Notes under the pieces: generated by a model | What the model saw: the letters and a program-made list of their open reading frames with translations, nothing else | Databases searched by the model: none | What the model was told of the DNA's origin: nothing | Made by a program: the position numbers and the translations under genes | Part shown: one piece after another, positions 11,654-23,848 of the stretch | How the letters are laid out: the number at the start of each line of letters is the position of its first letter | How positions within the stretch are numbered: the stretch's first letter is position 1 | Assembly (NCBI RefSeq): GCF_021603645.1 | Contig: NZ_BQHJ01000006.1 | Coordinates: 186,001-250,000, forward strand | Length of the DNA: 64,000 bases | Reading direction: 5' to 3' | Origin: Pseudomonas pseudonitroreducens | Lineage (GTDB): Bacteria; Pseudomonadota; Gammaproteobacteria; Pseudomonadales; Pseudomonadaceae

Positions 11654-11794
11654 AGAGCCTGTTTACGATCGTGCGAGCTAGAGCCGTAGTAGGCGGCAAG
11701 CGCCTGAAGAGCGGAGTTTACTGCTGTAAATGAGCATCTGAGGGCGTTTGCCAACGCCCTACGGCCGACGCGCAGCAGATCGTCAACAGGCTCT
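11654..11794. mobile_element. MITE-like element with AGAGCCTGTTNACGATC inverted ends
   Basis: A 141-bp non-coding element has 17-bp terminal inverted repeats (11654-11670 and 11778-11794) that match at 16 of 17 positions. It lies between the LON gene and the lrgB-like gene, and its right end overlaps the lrgB stop codon. It contains no open frame of its own. No clear target duplication is visible. The size and ends suggest a miniature inverted-repeat element mobilised in trans. Confidence 0.6.
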
Positions 11795-12507
11795 CAGGCG
11801 ATCAGCGCTACCGCCAACGGTAGCAGCACAGCGGTGGCCACGCCCATCAGGCTCATCGCCAGGGCAGCGAAGGCGCCGCACTCCTCGCCCTCCTGCAAGG
11901 CGCGGGAGGTGCCCACGGCATGGGCGGTCATGCCCAGCGCCATGCCCTGCGCGGCCGGGTGATGGACACCGACGCGGCGCAGCAATTCCGGACCGAGGAT
12001 GGCGCCGAGCACCCCGGTGATCAGCACGAACACCGCCGCCAGCGCCGCCACGCCGCCAATCTGGCTGGCCACCAGCATGGCGATGGGCGAGGTCACCGAC
12101 TTGGGCGCCAGGCTCATCAGCAGTTCGTGGTCGACGCCGAACAGCCAGCCCAGGCCGATGCCCAGCGCGGTGGCGAACAGGCCGCCGACCAGCAGGGTGA
12201 TCAGCGTCGGCCAGAACAGCTGGCGGATGCGCTTGAGGTTGAGGAACAGCGGCACCGCGAGGGCGACGGTCGCGGGGCCGAGAAGGATGGTCAGCACCTT
12301 GGCGCTGTTGCTGTACTCGCTGTAGTCGATGCCGCAGGCCAGCAGCACCGCGATGACGATCAGCATCGACACCAGCACCGGCTGCAGGAATACCCAGCGC
12401 GTGCGCTCGTAGGCGGCCAGCGCCAACTGATAAGCGCCCAGGGTGACGCTGACGCAGAACAGCGGATGATGAATGACGGCGTTCAGCGCGCCTTGCCAGT
12501 CGAACAT
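11794..12507 (-). CDS. LrgB/CidB-family membrane protein
   Basis: The 237-residue protein has several hydrophobic segments and the LrgB block SLAPKSVTSPIAM followed by GMTAHAVGTSRA. LrgB-type proteins work with LrgA/CidA holin-like partners in murein hydrolase control or in export of small metabolites such as pyruvate or glycolate. The start overlaps the lrgA-like stop (TGATG), so the genes are coupled. The stop codon lies within the inverted end of the MITE-like element. Confidence 0.88.
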   Translation of the reverse strand: MFDWQGALNAVIHHPLFCVSVTLGAYQLALAAYERTRWVFLQPVLVSMLIVIAVLLACGIDYSEYSNSAKVLTILLGPATVALAVPLFLNLKRIRQLFWPTLITLLVGGLFATALGIGLGWLFGVDHELLMSLAPKSVTSPIAMLVASQIGGVAALAAVFVLITGVLGAILGPELLRRVGVHHPAAQGMALGMTAHAVGTSRALQEGEECGAFAALAMSLMGVATAVLLPLAVALIA

Positions 12508-12869
12508 CAGGCGTTCTCCTTCTGCTTGCGCTGGCGGTCGATGAGCTTCTGCATCAGCCAGCCGGCGAACACGAAGGACACCAGCAGCGACAGCGCCAGG
12601 GCCCCGGCGATGGCCCAGAAGTCCGCGGCGATCTGCTTCGCGTAGGCCATCACGCCCACCGCCGCCGGCACCAGCAACAGCGGCAGGTAGCGCAGCAGCG
12701 AGGCGGCGGCCTCGTTCACCGGCTTGCTCACCTCGCCGTTCCAGACCAGGAAGGCGAACAGCAGCACCAGCCCAATGATGGGGCCGGGAATCATGTGCAG
12801 GATGAGAGCATTCAGGCCCGTGCCGAGCAGTTGGAACAGCACCAGCCAGGTCAGGCCGCGTAGCAACAT
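12507..12869 (-). CDS. LrgA/CidA-family holin-like membrane protein
   Basis: The 120-residue protein has four predicted membrane helices and the family block IPGPIIGLVLLF. It is the first gene of a two-gene unit with the LrgB-like protein. ATG 12869 follows GGAG; an in-frame TTG at 12890 lies inside that ribosome-binding region and was rejected. Confidence 0.85.
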   Translation of the reverse strand: MLLRGLTWLVLFQLLGTGLNALILHMIPGPIIGLVLLFAFLVWNGEVSKPVNEAAASLLRYLPLLLVPAAVGVMAYAKQIAADFWAIAGALALSLLVSFVFAGWLMQKLIDRQRKQKENA

Positions 12870-13048
12870 CAGGGAACATCTCCAGCGCAAGGAGACGCCA
12901 TTATGCCCGCCCGGCGCCCGCTATGGCGCGGCATTCGCCCAAAGCATGAATGCCGCTGCGGCTTGACCGGCCGCGGACCCCATGCTGATCTGTTGTCGGA
13001 CTCTTACGCAGGCCGCACTAGAAGAACAACGATATCCCCGGAGGAAAC

Positions 13049-13504
13049 ATGGCATTCGTACCCGTAAGCGCACTGAAGGACTACATCGGCAAGGACCTGG
13101 GCCATTCGCAGTGGATCACCGTCGATCAACAGCGCATCAACCAGTTCGCCGAGTGCACCGAGGACCACCAGTTCATCCACGTCGACCCGGAGAAGGCGAA
13201 GAAGACGCCCTTCGGCGGCACCATCGCCCACGGCTTCCTGTCGCTGTCGCTGATCCCGAAACTCTGCGAAGGCCTGCTGGTCCTGCCGGAGAACCCCAAG
13301 ATGGTGGTCAACTACGGCCTGGACAGCGTGCGCTTCATCCAGCCGGTACCGGTGGATTCGCGCGTGCGCCTGCAGGTGACCATTACCGACATCACCGAGA
13401 AGAACCCCGGCCAGTGGCTGATCAAGGCGCGCTGCACCCTGGAGATCGAAGGCCTGCCCAAGCCTGCCTACATCGCCGAATCGCTGAGCCTGTGCTTCGT
13501 CTGA
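13049..13504 (+). CDS. MaoC-family (R)-hydratase
   Basis: The 151-residue hot-dog-fold protein has the MaoC catalytic block, with Asp and His in FAECTEDHQFIHVDPEKA, and the GGTIAHGFLSLSL segment. Such enzymes hydrate trans-2-enoyl-CoA to (R)-3-hydroxyacyl-CoA. It is monocistronic, with GGAGGAAAC before ATG and a strong terminator after it. The substrate chain length is unknown. Confidence 0.88.
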   Translation: MAFVPVSALKDYIGKDLGHSQWITVDQQRINQFAECTEDHQFIHVDPEKAKKTPFGGTIAHGFLSLSLIPKLCEGLLVLPENPKMVVNYGLDSVRFIQPVPVDSRVRLQVTITDITEKNPGQWLIKARCTLEIEGLPKPAYIAESLSLCFV

Positions 13505-13537
13505 TACCTCGCCATCGACGTGCCATGCAGGTCTGAG

Positions 13538-13566
13538 AAAAAAGCCCGCGATCGCGGGCTTTTTTC
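13538..13566 (+). terminator. Rho-independent terminator after the MaoC gene
   Basis: AAAAAAGCCCGCG and CGCGGGCTTTTTT form a perfect stem with AT at its centre (the tip of the stem must open to form a loop). Flanking A and T runs allow use from either strand. Confidence 0.9.
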
Positions 13567-13609
13567 CGTCACACTCAATCGGCGCCCCACCGTCGATTCG
13601 AGAGTCCCC

Positions 13610-15340
13610 ATGCCACGCCAACTCCTGCCCTTGAGCCTCGTCCTGCTGCTTGCCGCCTGCGGCGAGGGCGAACCGCTGACGCCACCGGACGCCCGCCTGC
13701 CCGACGGCGCGCGCTACCGCGGGGAGCTGGTCAACGGTCAATTGCAGGGCCCGGGGCGGCTCGATTACAGCAATGGCGCCTGGTACGAGGGCGGCTTCGA
13801 CAAGGGGTTGCAAAGCGGCCAGGGCAAGTGGGTCGACAGCACCGGCACGGTCTATGAAGGCGAATTCCGCGACGGCAACTTCGACGGGCGCGGCCGCCTG
13901 CAATACGTTGACGGCAGCGTCTACGAGGGCCAGTTCAAACACGGTGAATTCAATGGCGAGGGGCGCCTTACCCAAGGCGGCACCACCTACAGCGGCGGCT
14001 TCCGCAAAGGCGTCTACGAAGGTCTGGGCAGTCTCGAACAGGCCGACGGTACTCGTCACCAGGGCTACTTTGCCAGGGGCGTGGCCAATGGCGAAGGCGC
14101 CCGCCAGGACAGCCTCGGCAACCAGTACGGCGGCCAGTTCAAGAACGGCGTGCTGGAGGGCAAGGGCACCTTCCGCGACGACGCCGGCGACTACTACAGC
14201 GGCGAATTCCGCAACGACCAGTTCGACGGCACCGGGCGCTTCCAGAACGCCAACGGCGATGTCTGGTTCGGTCGTTTCAAGGAAGGCGCACTGAGCGGAC
14301 CGGGCGAATTCAGCGGCGTCGACGGCAGCCGCTACAAGGGCGAATTCCGCGCCTGGCGCTTCCACGGCAGGGGCACGCTGACCCAGCCCGACGGCCAGAC
14401 CTACCAGGGCGGCTTCGCCCGTGGCGAATACTCGGGGGAAGGCACCCTCACCCGCCGTGATGGCAGCCTGCAGAAAGGCATCTGGCGCGACGGCCAGTTG
14501 CGCCAGGACGCCGCCGGCAAGCTGCTGCCCAACCCGCTGGAGGTAGGTCTGCTGGAGCAGGGCGCAATGCTGGAGAAGGCGCTGGCCGCTATCCCGCAGT
14601 CCACCCCGGCAATCGAACTCTACGGCGTCAGCCTGGGGGGCGACGGCAAGCAGAGCGTGTTCCTGCGCGAGGCCGACTACGTCGCCGACCTGCTCGGCGA
14701 GCGCTTCGGCGCCCGCGGCGTGGTGCGCCTGGTGAACCACCGCGATCACCTCGCCGACCGCCCCATGGCCACCCGCGAAACCCTCGCCCGCACCCTGCGC
14801 ACCATCGCCGAACGCAGCGGCCCGGAAGACCTGGTGTTCATCTACCTGACCAGCCATGGCTCCCATGACCACCAGCTGGTGCTGGACATGCCGGGGCTCA
14901 AGCTCGATGACCTGCCGGCCAGCGAACTGGCCAGCCTGCTTGCCCCGCTGAAGGACCGCTACAAGGTGCTGGTCATCTCCGCCTGCTACAGCGGCGGCTT
15001 CATCCCCGTGCTCAAGGACGACAAGACCCTGATCATGACCGCCGCGCGCAGCGACCGGGTGTCTTTCGGCTGCTCCGAGGAAGCCGATTTCACCTACTTC
15101 GGCGATGCGCTGTTCGCCAAGGCGCTCCAGCAGACCGACGACCTCAGGCAGGCCTTCACGCTGGCCAGCGCGACCGTGGCCAAGCGCGAGAAGGAGGAAG
15201 AGTTCGAAGCATCGGAGCCGCAACTCTGGGCGCCGGACGCGGTCATTACTCGCTGGCAGGCCCTGCGCGCGCAGCATTCACACGCAGCGCTGGCACTCGG
15301 CAATGGCGGTGCGCAGGAAAAACGCCCAGGCGGCAACTAA
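13610..15340 (+). CDS. Lipoprotein with MORN repeats and C13 caspase-like peptidase domain
   Basis: The 576-residue protein starts with a lipoprotein signal ending LLAAC, the lipobox, with Cys19 as acylation site. Residues about 30-300 are ten or so MORN repeats (YEGGF/YEGQF-x-G-x-G pattern). The C-terminal domain (about 340-560) is peptidase family C13: His416 in YLTSHGSHDH and Cys459 in VISACYSGGF are the expected catalytic pair. Homologs are common in pseudomonads but their role is unclear. The ATG at 13610 is chosen because it gives the signal peptide; the frame stays open upstream through the terminator. Confidence 0.85.
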   Translation: MPRQLLPLSLVLLLAACGEGEPLTPPDARLPDGARYRGELVNGQLQGPGRLDYSNGAWYEGGFDKGLQSGQGKWVDSTGTVYEGEFRDGNFDGRGRLQYVDGSVYEGQFKHGEFNGEGRLTQGGTTYSGGFRKGVYEGLGSLEQADGTRHQGYFARGVANGEGARQDSLGNQYGGQFKNGVLEGKGTFRDDAGDYYSGEFRNDQFDGTGRFQNANGDVWFGRFKEGALSGPGEFSGVDGSRYKGEFRAWRFHGRGTLTQPDGQTYQGGFARGEYSGEGTLTRRDGSLQKGIWRDGQLRQDAAGKLLPNPLEVGLLEQGAMLEKALAAIPQSTPAIELYGVSLGGDGKQSVFLREADYVADLLGERFGARGVVRLVNHRDHLADRPMATRETLARTLRTIAERSGPEDLVFIYLTSHGSHDHQLVLDMPGLKLDDLPASELASLLAPLKDRYKVLVISACYSGGFIPVLKDDKTLIMTAARSDRVSFGCSEEADFTYFGDALFAKALQQTDDLRQAFTLASATVAKREKEEEFEASEPQLWAPDAVITRWQALRAQHSHAALALGNGGAQEKRPGGN

Positions 15341-15370
15341 GCTGGAATGTGTGTCAGAGGGGAAACACAG

Positions 15371-16012
15371 ATGTACTCGAAACCGACGAATATCCTGCTA
15401 GCTGGCGCCACCGGCCTGACTGGTGAACATCTGCTCGACCGCATGCTCAACGAGCCCACGGTCAAGCGCGTCATCGCTCCGGCCCGAAGGAAGCTGGCGG
15501 AGCACCCACGCCTGGAAAACCCCATCGGCCCACTGGCCGAGCTCATCCCGCACCTGCTCCAGCCGGTGGACACGGTGTTCTGCTGCCTGGGCACCACGCT
15601 CAAGGAAGCCGGTTCCGAGGAAGCCTTCCGCAGCGTTGACTTCGACCTGCCGCTGGCCCTCGGCGAGCGCGGTCTGGCCCTCGGCGCACGACACTACATA
15701 GTGGTCAGCGCGCTGGGTGCGGACAGCAAGTCGTCGATCTTCTACAGCCGGGTCAAGGGCGAGCTGGAGGATGCCCTGCGCCAGCAAGGCTGGCAGCAGT
15801 TGACCATTGCGCGGCCGTCGCTGCTGCTCGGTCAGCGCGACGAAGTCCGCCTCGCCGAGCTGCTCGCCGCGCCCTTCTCGCGCATCCTGCCGGGCAAGCT
15901 GCACGGCATCGAAGCCATCGCCCTGGCCCGCGCGCTCTGGCGCCTGGCGCTGGAAACCGGCAAGGGTACCCGCGTCGTCGAATCGGACGAGTTGCGCAAA
16001 CTGGGCAAGTAA
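15371..16012 (+). CDS. NAD(P)-binding oxidoreductase-like protein (HTATIP2/TIP30-like)
   Basis: The 213-residue atypical SDR has the N-terminal nucleotide motif [15 protein letters not shown] and a YSRVKGELE segment, where the Tyr-x3-Lys pair of SDRs is retained. The substrate is unknown. The ATG at 15371 follows GAGGGGAAAC. It starts 30 bases after the peptidase gene and may be co-transcribed. Confidence 0.8.
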   Translation: MYSKPTNILLAGATGLTGEHLLDRMLNEPTVKRVIAPARRKLAEHPRLENPIGPLAELIPHLLQPVDTVFCCLGTTLKEAGSEEAFRSVDFDLPLALGERGLALGARHYIVVSALGADSKSSIFYSRVKGELEDALRQQGWQQLTIARPSLLLGQRDEVRLAELLAAPFSRILPGKLHGIEAIALARALWRLALETGKGTRVVESDELRKLGK

Positions 16013-16042
16013 CCCCACAACCGCAGGGCGTACAACGCTTTT

Positions 16043-16122
16043 GTAGGATGGCGTGGAGCGGAGCGATACCCATCAATCACACTGATGACCGCATGGGTAT
16101 CGCTCCGCTCCACCCATCCTAC
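16043..16122. repeat. Inverted-repeat element, GGAGCGNAGCGATACCCAT family
   Basis: GTAGGATGG-CGTGGAGCGGAG-CGATACCCAT and its reverse complement form two arms of about 30 bp with a central spacer. A second, slightly different copy lies at 18631-18715. Confidence 0.75.
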
Positions 16123-16159
16123 GAGGTCTCACTCTGAACGCTCATCAGGGCAGCCTGCT

Positions 16160-16200
16160 CTGTCGGACGGATAACCTGGAGCAGGTTATCCGCCACTCCT
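16160..16200. repeat. Partial GGATAACCTG/CAGGTTATCCGCC repeat
   Basis: GGATAACCTGgagCAGGTTATCC is a near-perfect palindrome related to the ends of the GTTATCCGCC repeat family; a degenerate copy opens the window at 1-35. Confidence 0.5.
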
Positions 16201-16219
16201 CGCCCCTACCTGAACGGAC

Positions 16220-16513
16220 TCAGTTCCCGCCCCACACCTGCAGGCCGATGCCCAGTTCCGCGGCGATCGACAGCGGCAGTAGCAACGTATCGAGCAACGC
16301 ACTGCCGGGCAGGTCGAGGCCGGGATAGGCCGGCGCGTCAGTGCCGAAATGATCCTTCGGGCAGCAGCCGCCATTCAGCGAGTACCAGTCCAGCCGGGTG
16401 CCGGCGTAGATCAGCGGATCGCCAGGGCGGCTGTCATTGAGGGTATTCACGGTGGCACAACCGCCCAATTGCATCAGAAGCAGGGCGGCGAGGAGCTTAT
16501 TCGTCACTGACAA
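16220..16513 (-). CDS. YceK/YidQ-like small lipoprotein
   Basis: The 97-residue protein has a lipoprotein signal ending LGGC (Cys19) and the pattern of the YceK/YidQ (DUF1375) family: [13 protein letters not shown], a Cys-Cys pair, [18 protein letters not shown]. Family function is unknown. Its 5' end overlaps the end of ubiX by 17 bases, so it is the last gene of the mpl-ubiX unit. Confidence 0.8.
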   Translation of the reverse strand: MSVTNKLLAALLLMQLGGCATVNTLNDSRPGDPLIYAGTRLDWYSLNGGCCPKDHFGTDAPAYPGLDLPGSALLDTLLLPLSIAAELGIGLQVWGGN

Positions 16514-17126
16514 GATGGTGTTCGCCCCAGCGCGGCAGCATGTCCTGGGGAATGCCCAGTTGGTTGAGGATGCGCGCCACGACGAAGTCGATCAGGTCGT
16601 CCACCGTCTGCGGCTGGTGATAGAAGCCCGGAGCAGCCGGCAGGATCACCGCCCCCATATTGGACAGCTTGAGCATGTTCTCCAGGTGGATACTGGAGAA
16701 CGGCGCCTCGCGCGGCACCAGGATCAGCTGGCGGCGCTCCTTCAGTGCCACATCGGCGGCGCGCTCGATCAGGTTGTTGCAGGCACCGGTGGCGATGGCC
16801 GAGAGCGTTCCTGTCGAGCAGGGCACCACCACCATCGCACTCGGCGCGCCGGAGCCGGACGCCACCGGGGCCATCCAGTCTTCCTTGCCGTAGACACGGA
16901 TCTGCCCGGGGGCAGCGCCGGTGTATTCGCTGAGGAAAGCCTGCATCGCCTGCGGCTTGCTCGGCAGGGTCACGTCGGTCTCGGTGGCCACCACCAGCTG
17001 CGCGGCCTTGGAGATGAGGAAATGCACCTCGCGGTCTTCCTGCACCAGGCAGTCGAGCAGACGCAGGCCGTACTGCGCGCCAGAGGCGCCGGTCATGGCC
17101 AGGGTGACGCGTTCGGCTCCCGCCAT
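16497..17126 (-). CDS. ubiX: Flavin prenyltransferase UbiX
   Basis: The 209-residue enzyme attaches a dimethylallyl group to FMN to make prenyl-FMN for UbiD-type decarboxylases (ubiquinone pathway). The N-terminal [16 protein letters not shown] and the [13 protein letters not shown] and [14 protein letters not shown] blocks are family signatures. The start lies 3 bases after the mpl stop; the two genes are coupled, an order also found in P. aeruginosa. Confidence 0.95.
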   Translation of the reverse strand: MAGAERVTLAMTGASGAQYGLRLLDCLVQEDREVHFLISKAAQLVVATETDVTLPSKPQAMQAFLSEYTGAAPGQIRVYGKEDWMAPVASGSGAPSAMVVVPCSTGTLSAIATGACNNLIERAADVALKERRQLILVPREAPFSSIHLENMLKLSNMGAVILPAAPGFYHQPQTVDDLIDFVVARILNQLGIPQDMLPRWGEHHLVSDE

Positions 17127-17128
17127 GC

Positions 17129-18481
17129 TCAGCCCTCCAGCGCCTTGGCCAGCTTGCCGTGCAGGCCGCCGAATCCGCCGTTGCTCATGACCACCACCTG
17201 GGTGCCCGGCGTGGCGATGGCCTTGACGCCGTCGATGATGGCCTCCAGCGAATCGCACACTTGCGTGGGCACGCTGGAGCTGGCGACGGTGGCGGCCAGG
17301 TCCCAGCCGAGGTTCGGCGGGGCGTACCAGAACACGTTGTCGGCCTGCACCACGGATTCCGGCAGGCCGTCACGGTGGGCGCCGAGCTTCATCGAGTTGG
17401 AGCGCGGCTCGACCACGGCAATCACCTTGGCGTCGCCGACGCGCTTGCGCAGGCCGTCGAGGGTGGTGGCGATGGCGGTCGGGTGGTGGGCGAAGTCGTC
17501 GTAGATGGTCACGCCTTTGACTTCCGCGACCTTCTCCATCCGCCGCTTGACGCTCTTGAAGGTCGACAGCGCGGCGCAGCCCAGCTCCGGCACCACGCCG
17601 ACATGGCGGGCCGCCGCGAGGCAGGCCAGGGCGTTGGCGACGTTGTGCTGGCCGGTCAGTTCCCAGTCCACGGTGCCCTGGGGCTTGCCGTCGAACAGCA
17701 CGTCGAAGCGCGAGCCGTCTTCACTGAGCAGGCGCGCCTGCCACTGGCCGCCTTCGCCGGTGGTCTGCACCGGGGTCCAGCAGCCCATGTCGAGCACGCG
17801 CTTGAGCGCGGTTTCGGCGGTGGGATGGATCACCAGGCCTTCACCGGGAATGGTCCGCACCAGATGGTGGAACTGCCGCTCGATGGCAGCGAGGTCGGGG
17901 AAGATGTCCGCGTGGTCGAATTCCAGGTTGTTGAGGATCGCCGTGCGCGGGTGGTAGTGGACGAACTTCGAGCGCTTATCGAAGAAGGCGCTGTCGTACT
18001 CGTCGGCCTCGACCACGAAGAACGGCGTGCCGCCCAGGCGCGCGGAGACACCGAAGTTCTGCGGTACACCGCCGATCAGGAAGCCCGGGCTCATGCCGGC
18101 ATGCTCCAGCACCCAGGCCAGCATGCTGCTGGTGGTGGTCTTGCCGTGGGTACCGGCGGCCGCCAGCACCCAGCGGCCCTGCAGCACATGGTCGGCCAGC
18201 CACTGCGGGCCGGACACGTAGGGCAGGCCCTTGTTCAGCACGTACTCCACCGCCGGGTTGCCGCGCGACAGCGCGTTGCCGATCACCACCAGGTCCGGTG
18301 CCGGCTCCAGGTGGGCGGGATCGTAGCCCTGCATCAGCTCGATGCCCTGGGCTTCAAGCTGGGTGCTCATGGGCGGGTAGACGCTGGCATCGGAGCCGGT
18401 CACGCGGTGGCCCAGCTCCTTGGCGAGGACGGCCAGCGAGCCCATGAAGGTGCCGCAGATGCCGAGGATGTGGATATGCAT
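17129..18481 (-). CDS. mpl: UDP-MurNAc:tripeptide ligase Mpl
   Basis: The 450-residue Mur-ligase-family enzyme recycles murein tripeptide by ligating it to UDP-MurNAc. The N-terminal [14 protein letters not shown] dinucleotide-binding block and ATP loop [13 protein letters not shown] are present. ATG 18481 follows AGGAG; this start is six residues after an alternative upstream start that lacks a site. It is the first gene of mpl-ubiX-lipoprotein. Confidence 0.95.
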   Translation of the reverse strand: MHIHILGICGTFMGSLAVLAKELGHRVTGSDASVYPPMSTQLEAQGIELMQGYDPAHLEPAPDLVVIGNALSRGNPAVEYVLNKGLPYVSGPQWLADHVLQGRWVLAAAGTHGKTTTSSMLAWVLEHAGMSPGFLIGGVPQNFGVSARLGGTPFFVVEADEYDSAFFDKRSKFVHYHPRTAILNNLEFDHADIFPDLAAIERQFHHLVRTIPGEGLVIHPTAETALKRVLDMGCWTPVQTTGEGGQWQARLLSEDGSRFDVLFDGKPQGTVDWELTGQHNVANALACLAAARHVGVVPELGCAALSTFKSVKRRMEKVAEVKGVTIYDDFAHHPTAIATTLDGLRKRVGDAKVIAVVEPRSNSMKLGAHRDGLPESVVQADNVFWYAPPNLGWDLAATVASSSVPTQVCDSLEAIIDGVKAIATPGTQVVVMSNGGFGGLHGKLAKALEG

Positions 18482-18630
18482 GCAGACTCCTGCAATCAAG
18501 CCTTTCCAGGCGCTTCGAATGGGCGGCAGAGTAGCACAGCGCGCCCCCGCGCGGCCCGCCGCCGGGGCATCAGACGACGAGGTGGGGAGGCGGTTCCCGG
18601 TGCGCAGCGAAAGCCGTCACAGGCGAGGAC

Positions 18631-18710
18631 CGCAGGGTGGGGGGAGCGCAGCGATACCCATGCTGTTTCGGCGCGCTGCCTTGATGGGTATCGCTGCGCT
18701 CCACGCCATC

Positions 18711-18715
<5 letters not shown>
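18631..18715. repeat. Inverted-repeat element overlapping the eatR stop codon
   Basis: This is a second copy of the GGAGCGCAGCGATACCCAT element. The right arm ends in CCATCCTACG, and the eatR TAG stop (minus strand, 18711-18713) is part of this repeat end. Confidence 0.7.
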
Positions 18716-20627
<1,912 letters not shown>

Positions 20628-20951
20628 TGTTGTTGTTCTCCGCTTGGGGGACGGGGAGGCAGCCCCGGGTTCCAGCGAATTTCTGTCAGACAATTCGTCG
20701 GAACGCAGGACAGCATCCCCCACGCGCCAGCCCAATGCAACGCCTGGCCGACCGTCAGGTCACGACTGTCACGAATACGGGACAAAGTGTCACCAGGCAC
20801 TGCTCCAGTCGCGTGACAGCGGACTTTCCGCGGTATTCCCGGCGACCCGCCCAGGCCATGCCCGGCGCGCCTTTCACTGGCATGGCCCGGCCCTTGCTCT
20901 ACGCTTGTTCAACGTCCTCCCCAACAAGCACAAGACCCAGGAGATCCGACC
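20628..20951. other. Divergent eatR / aldehyde dehydrogenase regulatory region
   Basis: This 324-bp gap contains no gene. It holds TGTC/GACA half-site pairs: TGTCAGACA at 20684-20692, TGTC-N10-GACA at 20767-20784, and TGTCAC-N19-GTGACA at 20788-20818. All lie 65-200 bp upstream of the -24/-12 promoter, where an enhancer-binding protein would act. The assignment to EatR is inference. Confidence 0.5.
20883..20898 (+). promoter_or_regulatory. Sigma-54 (-24/-12) promoter of the aldehyde dehydrogenase
   Basis: TGGCCCG-GCCC-TTGCT matches the consensus TGGCACG-N4-TTGCT with one mismatch and the exact GG-N10-GC spacing. It is 53 bases before the ATG, with the EatR gene divergent upstream. Confidence 0.85.
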
Positions 20952-22472
<1,521 letters not shown>

Positions 22473-22532
22473 TCGCGCGCTGCTGATTGACCCCGCCCGG
22501 TGCGCCGGGCGGTCTCCCCCGAATCGATCTTT

Positions 22533-22558
22533 GCGCGGCCCACGGGCCGCGCTTTTTT
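22533..22558 (+). terminator. Rho-independent terminator after the aldehyde dehydrogenase
   Basis: GCGCGGCCC and GGGCCGCGC form the stem, followed by TTTTTT. Confidence 0.88.
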
Positions 22559-22580
22559 ATGCTCGGAAAAAGAGTCTTTC

Positions 22581-22786
22581 CGTAGGAGCGGACTCCGTCC
22601 GCGATGTGCAACCGGCCGGCTCCGCGTGGTGGGAAAATCGATCGCGGACAAAGTCCGCTCCTACGCAAGGTTCAAGCGCGAAGCGAAGCCTGTAGGAGCG
22701 AGCTTGCTCGCGAAACTGCCGAGCTAAAGAAACCGCCGGGGAATCCGTTCGCGAGCAAGAGCTAGGCGCCCCCCCTCGCTCCTACA
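22581..22786. repeat. Two REP-like inverted repeats in tandem
   Basis: The first (22581-22665) has arms CGTAGGAGCGGACTCCGTCCGCGAT and ATCGCGGACAAAGTCCGCTCCTACG. The second (22691-22786) has arms TGTAGGAGCGAG-CTTGCTCGCGAA and TTCGCGAGCAAGAGC...CGCTCCTACA. They share outer ends but have different cores (GGACTCCGTCC against GAGCTTGCTC), so these are two subfamilies. With the terminator they fill the 323-bp gap; nothing else is seen in it. Confidence 0.75.
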
Positions 22787-22795
22787 AAAAGCGGC

Positions 22796-23848
22796 TCAAT
22801 GCGCGTCGCTGCGCCACTGCCGCGGGCTCACGCCGAACCAGCGGCGGAAGGCGCGGGAAAAGGCGCTGGTCTCGGAGTAGCCAAGCAACGGCGCCAGCTC
22901 GGAAATTGGCCGTTGCGGCTGACGCAGATAATGCAGCGCCAGTTCGCGGCGGGTGTTTTCCACCAGTTGGCTGAAACTCAGCCCCGCTTCGCGCAAGCGC
23001 CGCTGCAAACCGGCAGTGGTGAGTTCCAGCTGCTCGGCGATGATCTCCAACGAAGGCTCGCCATCCGCCAGCGCCAGGCGAATCTGCGTGCCGGCGTCCT
23101 CCACCAGGTTGGGCGCACCGCCGTGCTCGCCCAGGCGACGGATCACGTCCTGCACCAGGAACAGCAGGTTGGCGTCACGCTCGGGCATCTGCCGGCCATG
23201 GAGGTCGCGCTTGGGAATCAGCATCGAGTTGCAGCCGCGCTGGAACAGCACCGGCGCGTCGAACACCCGGCCATGTTCCTGCCAGCTCTCTGGCCGCGCG
23301 TGTTCGAAGCTCACCGCACGCGGCGCCCATTCGGACCCGAGCGCGTGGCGCATGAGGTTCAGCGCCATGCCCAGGGTCAGCTCGGCATCCTGCCGGCGGT
23401 CGAGGATCGCGCCGTGGCGCACCTGGTAGTCGAAGCGATAGCACTCACCGCAATCCACCAGGCGGATCAGCGTGTCGTGCTGGTGATAGGGAAAGGCGGC
23501 GGCGAAGTTCTTCAGCGCGTCTTCCAGCGTCTCCGAGCACAGCCCGACATAGCCCAGCAGGCCCAGCTCACGAGGCAGGAACTGCTCGCCATAGCGCAGC
23601 CCGAAGTTGTCGCAACCCGACTGCCGCGCGGCCTCCTCAAGCACCTGGCAGTAGTTGGTCAGCGCCAGGCTCAGGGTGGGATGCAGCAGGCGTTCGGGGT
23701 CGATGCCGGCGCGGCCGAAGACGCGGTCGATGTCGCCACCCTGGTCGCCGATGAAGCGACCCAGGCCGCTGGCGGCGGCGGACAGCACGCCGATGTTGCT
23801 GGCCAGGGGCAGGCTCAGGCCGGACGGGGAAAACAGAGGCTGGCTCAT
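22796..23848 (-). CDS. AraC-family regulator (OruR/arabinose-binding-domain type)
   Basis: The 350-residue protein has the N-terminal AraC_2 type effector domain of about 200 residues (FGLRYGEQFLPRELGLLGY) and a C-terminal HTH with LLGYSETSAFSRAFRRWFG. It is divergent from the ethanolamine permease gene, so control of eat-eutBC is plausible, as a second regulator besides EatR. The ATG at 23848 gives a typical family N-terminus; the frame remains open further upstream. Confidence 0.85.
   Translation of the reverse strand: MSQPLFSPSGLSLPLASNIGVLSAAASGLGRFIGDQGGDIDRVFGRAGIDPERLLHPTLSLALTNYCQVLEEAARQSGCDNFGLRYGEQFLPRELGLLGYVGLCSETLEDALKNFAAAFPYHQHDTLIRLVDCGECYRFDYQVRHGAILDRRQDAELTLGMALNLMRHALGSEWAPRAVSFEHARPESWQEHGRVFDAPVLFQRGCNSMLIPKRDLHGRQMPERDANLLFLVQDVIRRLGEHGGAPNLVEDAGTQIRLALADGEPSLEIIAEQLELTTAGLQRRLREAGLSFSQLVENTRRELALHYLRQPQRPISELAPLLGYSETSAFSRAFRRWFGVSPRQWRSDAH

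Noticed and set aside
13004-15277. Long minus-strand open frame opposite the MaoC and MORN-peptidase genes
   Set aside because: It spans two unrelated plus-strand genes and a strong terminator, and has no recognisable domain.
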